From Brevundimonas sp. (lineage in GTDB: Bacteria; Pseudomonadota; Alphaproteobacteria; Caulobacterales; Caulobacteraceae): DNA of 39,027 nt. How positions within the stretch are numbered: the stretch's first letter is position 1; each line of letters starts with the position of its first letter. This document shows, piece by piece, positions 37,168 through 39,027 of the stretch. Below the pieces are notes generated by a model. It made no database searches. It was given only the letters and a program-made list of their open reading frames with translations, and was not told the origin of the DNA. A program made the translations under genes and the position numbers. The stretch spans positions 74,520-113,546 of the forward strand of contig NZ_JABAZW010000052.1 in the NCBI RefSeq assembly GCF_018608325.1, in the 5' to 3' direction.

Positions 37168-38830
37168 TTACCGACCGAACTTCTGGTGCTGGATGCGCTT
37201 GGGGATGATGCTGTCAGCACCCAGGCGGCGCATCTTGTCCTGTTCGTAGGCTTCGAAATTGCCCTCGAACCATTCCACATGACCGTCGCCTTCGAAAGCG
37301 AGGATGTGGGTGGCCAGACGGTCAAGGAACCAGCGGTCGTGGGAGATGACCACGGCGCAGCCCGCGAACTCTTCCAGAGCCTCTTCGAGGTTCTGCAAGG
37401 TTTCGATGTCCAGGTCGTTGGTCGGTTCGTCGAGCAGGATCAGGTTGCCGCCCGAGGCCAGGGTCTTGGCCAGGTGGACGCGGTTGCGCTCACCGCCGGA
37501 CAGTTGGCCGACCTTCTTCTGCTGGTCGCCGCCCTTGAAGGCTGCCGACATAGGCGCGGGTGTTGATCTCGCGCTTGCCGACCATCATCACGTCGGTGCC
37601 GCCCGAGATGGCCTGCCAGATGGTTTCGTCCGGCTTCAGGTCGTCGCGAGACTGGTCGACATAGGCCAGCTTGACCGTTTCGCCGACCTTGATGGTGCCG
37701 CCGTCGGGTTGTTCCTGGCCGGTGATCAGCTTGAACATGGTCGACTTGCCGGCGCCGTTAGGGCCGATGACGCCGACGATGCCGTTGGGCGGCAGTTTGA
37801 AGGTCAGGTTGTCGAACAGGGTCTTCTCGCCATAGGTCTTCTGCAGACCTTCGACTTCCAGAACGACATTGCCGAGGCGCGGGCCAGGCGGGATCTGGAT
37901 GTGGGCGTGGGTCTGGGCGCCGCGCATCGATTCCTGCTCGTCCACCATCCGCTCGTAGGCGGCCAGACGGGCCTTGGACTTGGCCTGACGGGCCTTGGCG
38001 CCCGAACGGACCCATTCCAGTTCGCGGGTGAGGGCGCGCTGGCGAGCTTCGGATTCCGACTGTTCCTGCACGACGCGCTTGGTCTTGGCTTCCAGCCACG
38101 AGGAGTAGTTGCCCTCGTGCGGGTGGCCCTTGCCGCGGTCCAGCTCCAGCGTCCACTTGGTGACGAGGTCCAGGAAGTAACGGTCGTGGGTCACCAGGAT
38201 GACGCAGCCGGGGAAGTTTTCCAGGTGGTGCTGCAGCCAGGCGACGGATTCGGCGTCCAGGTGGTTGGTCGGTTCGTCGAGCAGCAGCATGTCCGGCTTG
38301 GACAGCAGCAGGCGGGCCAGAGCCACGCGGCGCTTTTCACCACCCGACAGGTTGGTGACTTCCCAATCATCGTCCGGGCAGCGCAGGGCGCCCATGGCCA
38401 TTTCGATGCGGCTGTCGATATCCCAGACGTCGCCGGCGTCGATCTTCTCCTGAAGGGCGGTCATCTCCTCCATCAGTTCGTCGGTGTAGTTTTCGCCCAG
38501 TTCGGCGGCGACTTCGTTGAAGCGGTTGACCCACTGCTTCTCTTCGCACCAGGACTCGACGTTCTGGCGGACGTTCAGGTTGGGATCGAGCTGGGGCTCC
38601 TGCTCCAGATAGCCGCGCTTGATGCCATCGGCGGCGCGGGCTTCACCCGTGAACTCGGTGTCCAGGCCAGCCATGATCTTCAGCAGGGTGGACTTACCCG
38701 AGCCGTTGACGCCGACGACGCCGATCTTGGCGTCGTTGTAGAAGCTGAGCCAGATGTTTTCGAAAATCTTGCGGCCGCCAGGGAAGGTCTTGGTCAGACC
38801 CTGCATCTGGAAAATATATTGCTGCGCCAT
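37168..38830 (-). pseudogene. ettA: EttA (ABC-F translational throttle), split by a frameshift in the second ATPase domain
   Basis: ATG 38830 opens MAQQYIFQMQGLTKTFPGG. The first ATPase domain is complete (GVNGSGKST, LSGGEKRRVALARLL, LLLDEPTNHLD). An intact linker and the second Walker A GPNGAGKST (about 360) follow. Near 37540 the frame is lost after INTRAYVGS: this frame continues as [11 protein letters not shown] and stops at 37490, giving 446 residues. The +1 frame from about 37550 resumes [20 protein letters not shown] and [19 protein letters not shown] to 37168. Intact EttA, about 555 residues, binds the ribosomal E site and gates translation by energy status. The base change is compatible with a 5-base deletion in a CTTCAA-type repeat or with an assembly error. 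No slippery site is visible. Confidence 0.85.
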
Positions 38831-38984
38831 GAGGTGCGGTTTCGCCCTTCGGGTTCGTCTTGACGTGGGAGGTTTGGGCGGATGTAGCGATCCCGCGCGA
38901 GAAGGGCAAATGAGGCGGCGCACAAACGACTGTGGCATCGCGCCGTAGCTGCGATGTTGGGCGGTCCGATCTCGGCCCGATAGG

Positions 38985-39027
38985 AGGGCTGGGCGGGGCG
39001 CCGGGCCTTCGCCCGGAGTTGTTTGTA
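38985..39027. other. Intergenic hairpin at the right edge
   Basis: CCGGGC-CTTC-GCCCGG (39001-39016) followed by AGTTGTTTG resembles a weak plus-strand terminator or a repeat. No gene is visible from 38831 to the window end other than the presumed ettA promoter. The window ends too soon to assign it. Confidence 0.3.

Noticed and set aside
37490-37560. Programmed ribosomal frameshift as the explanation for the ettA split
   Set aside because: No slippery heptamer, stop-codon context or downstream structure typical of known programmed sites is visible, and EttA is normally made from one frame. A mutation or a sequencing error is simpler.

Overview
The window looks like a chromosomal segment of a Caulobacteraceae bacterium, most likely Brevundimonas or a close relative. 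This is an inference from high GC, an RcdA (DUF1465) gene next to a DUF1192 gene, large TonB-dependent receptors, a split MetH and alphaproteobacterial palindromic repeats. Nearly all of it is ordinary chromosome. I see no phage, IS element, CRISPR array, tRNA or rRNA.

Layout. 1-3.9 kb: the 3'-truncated quinone oxidoreductase (-), DUF1192 and rcdA (+), an L,D-transpeptidase (-) and rpmE (-). 3.9-9.3 kb: an ABC exporter (+), then on the minus strand a periplasmic glycerophosphodiesterase, an inositol monophosphatase, elongation factor P and a small membrane protein. 9.3-11 kb: an iron-storage pair, bfd then bfr (-), divergent from thiE (+). 11-14 kb: a membrane histidine kinase and an Ala/Pro-rich secreted protein (+), then a VOC protein (-). 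14.2-18.1 kb: an aroC-GNAT pair and a J-domain protein (-), pdxH (+) and udk (-). 18.2-21.5 kb: an AlkK-like acyl-CoA ligase and a DUF1499 protein (+), then an MBL-fold hydrolase (-). 21.5-29.5 kb: an accessory-looking block with lower GC. It holds two TonB-dependent receptors, each apparently starting at TTG and each ending in a strong terminator, with small secreted proteins of unknown function between and after them.

29.5-35.7 kb is a methionine-cycle operon on the minus strand: an ArsR-HTH/SAM-methyltransferase regulator, metF, the N-terminal half of methionine synthase, a DUF4259 gene, and the C-terminal half. Every junction is a one-base stop/start overlap (TGATG or TAATG). A near-perfect 26-bp palindrome overlaps a good promoter whose predicted start point is the A of the regulator's ATG, which suggests a leaderless, autoregulated mRNA. 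The DUF4259 gene is visibly AT-richer than its neighbours and lies exactly between the two halves of one enzyme, with no loss of the overlapping architecture. This is the most unusual arrangement in the window.

35.8-39 kb: a secreted EF-hand protein (+), a D-2-hydroxyacid dehydrogenase (-) and ettA (-). ettA is split by a frameshift inside its second ATPase domain.

The best candidates for something undescribed are the DUF4259 gene inside the met operon and the ArsR-methyltransferase operator/promoter in front of it. Secondary leads are the regulatory repeats in front of the two receptors and a possible unannotated 52-residue secreted peptide at about 21.6 kb.
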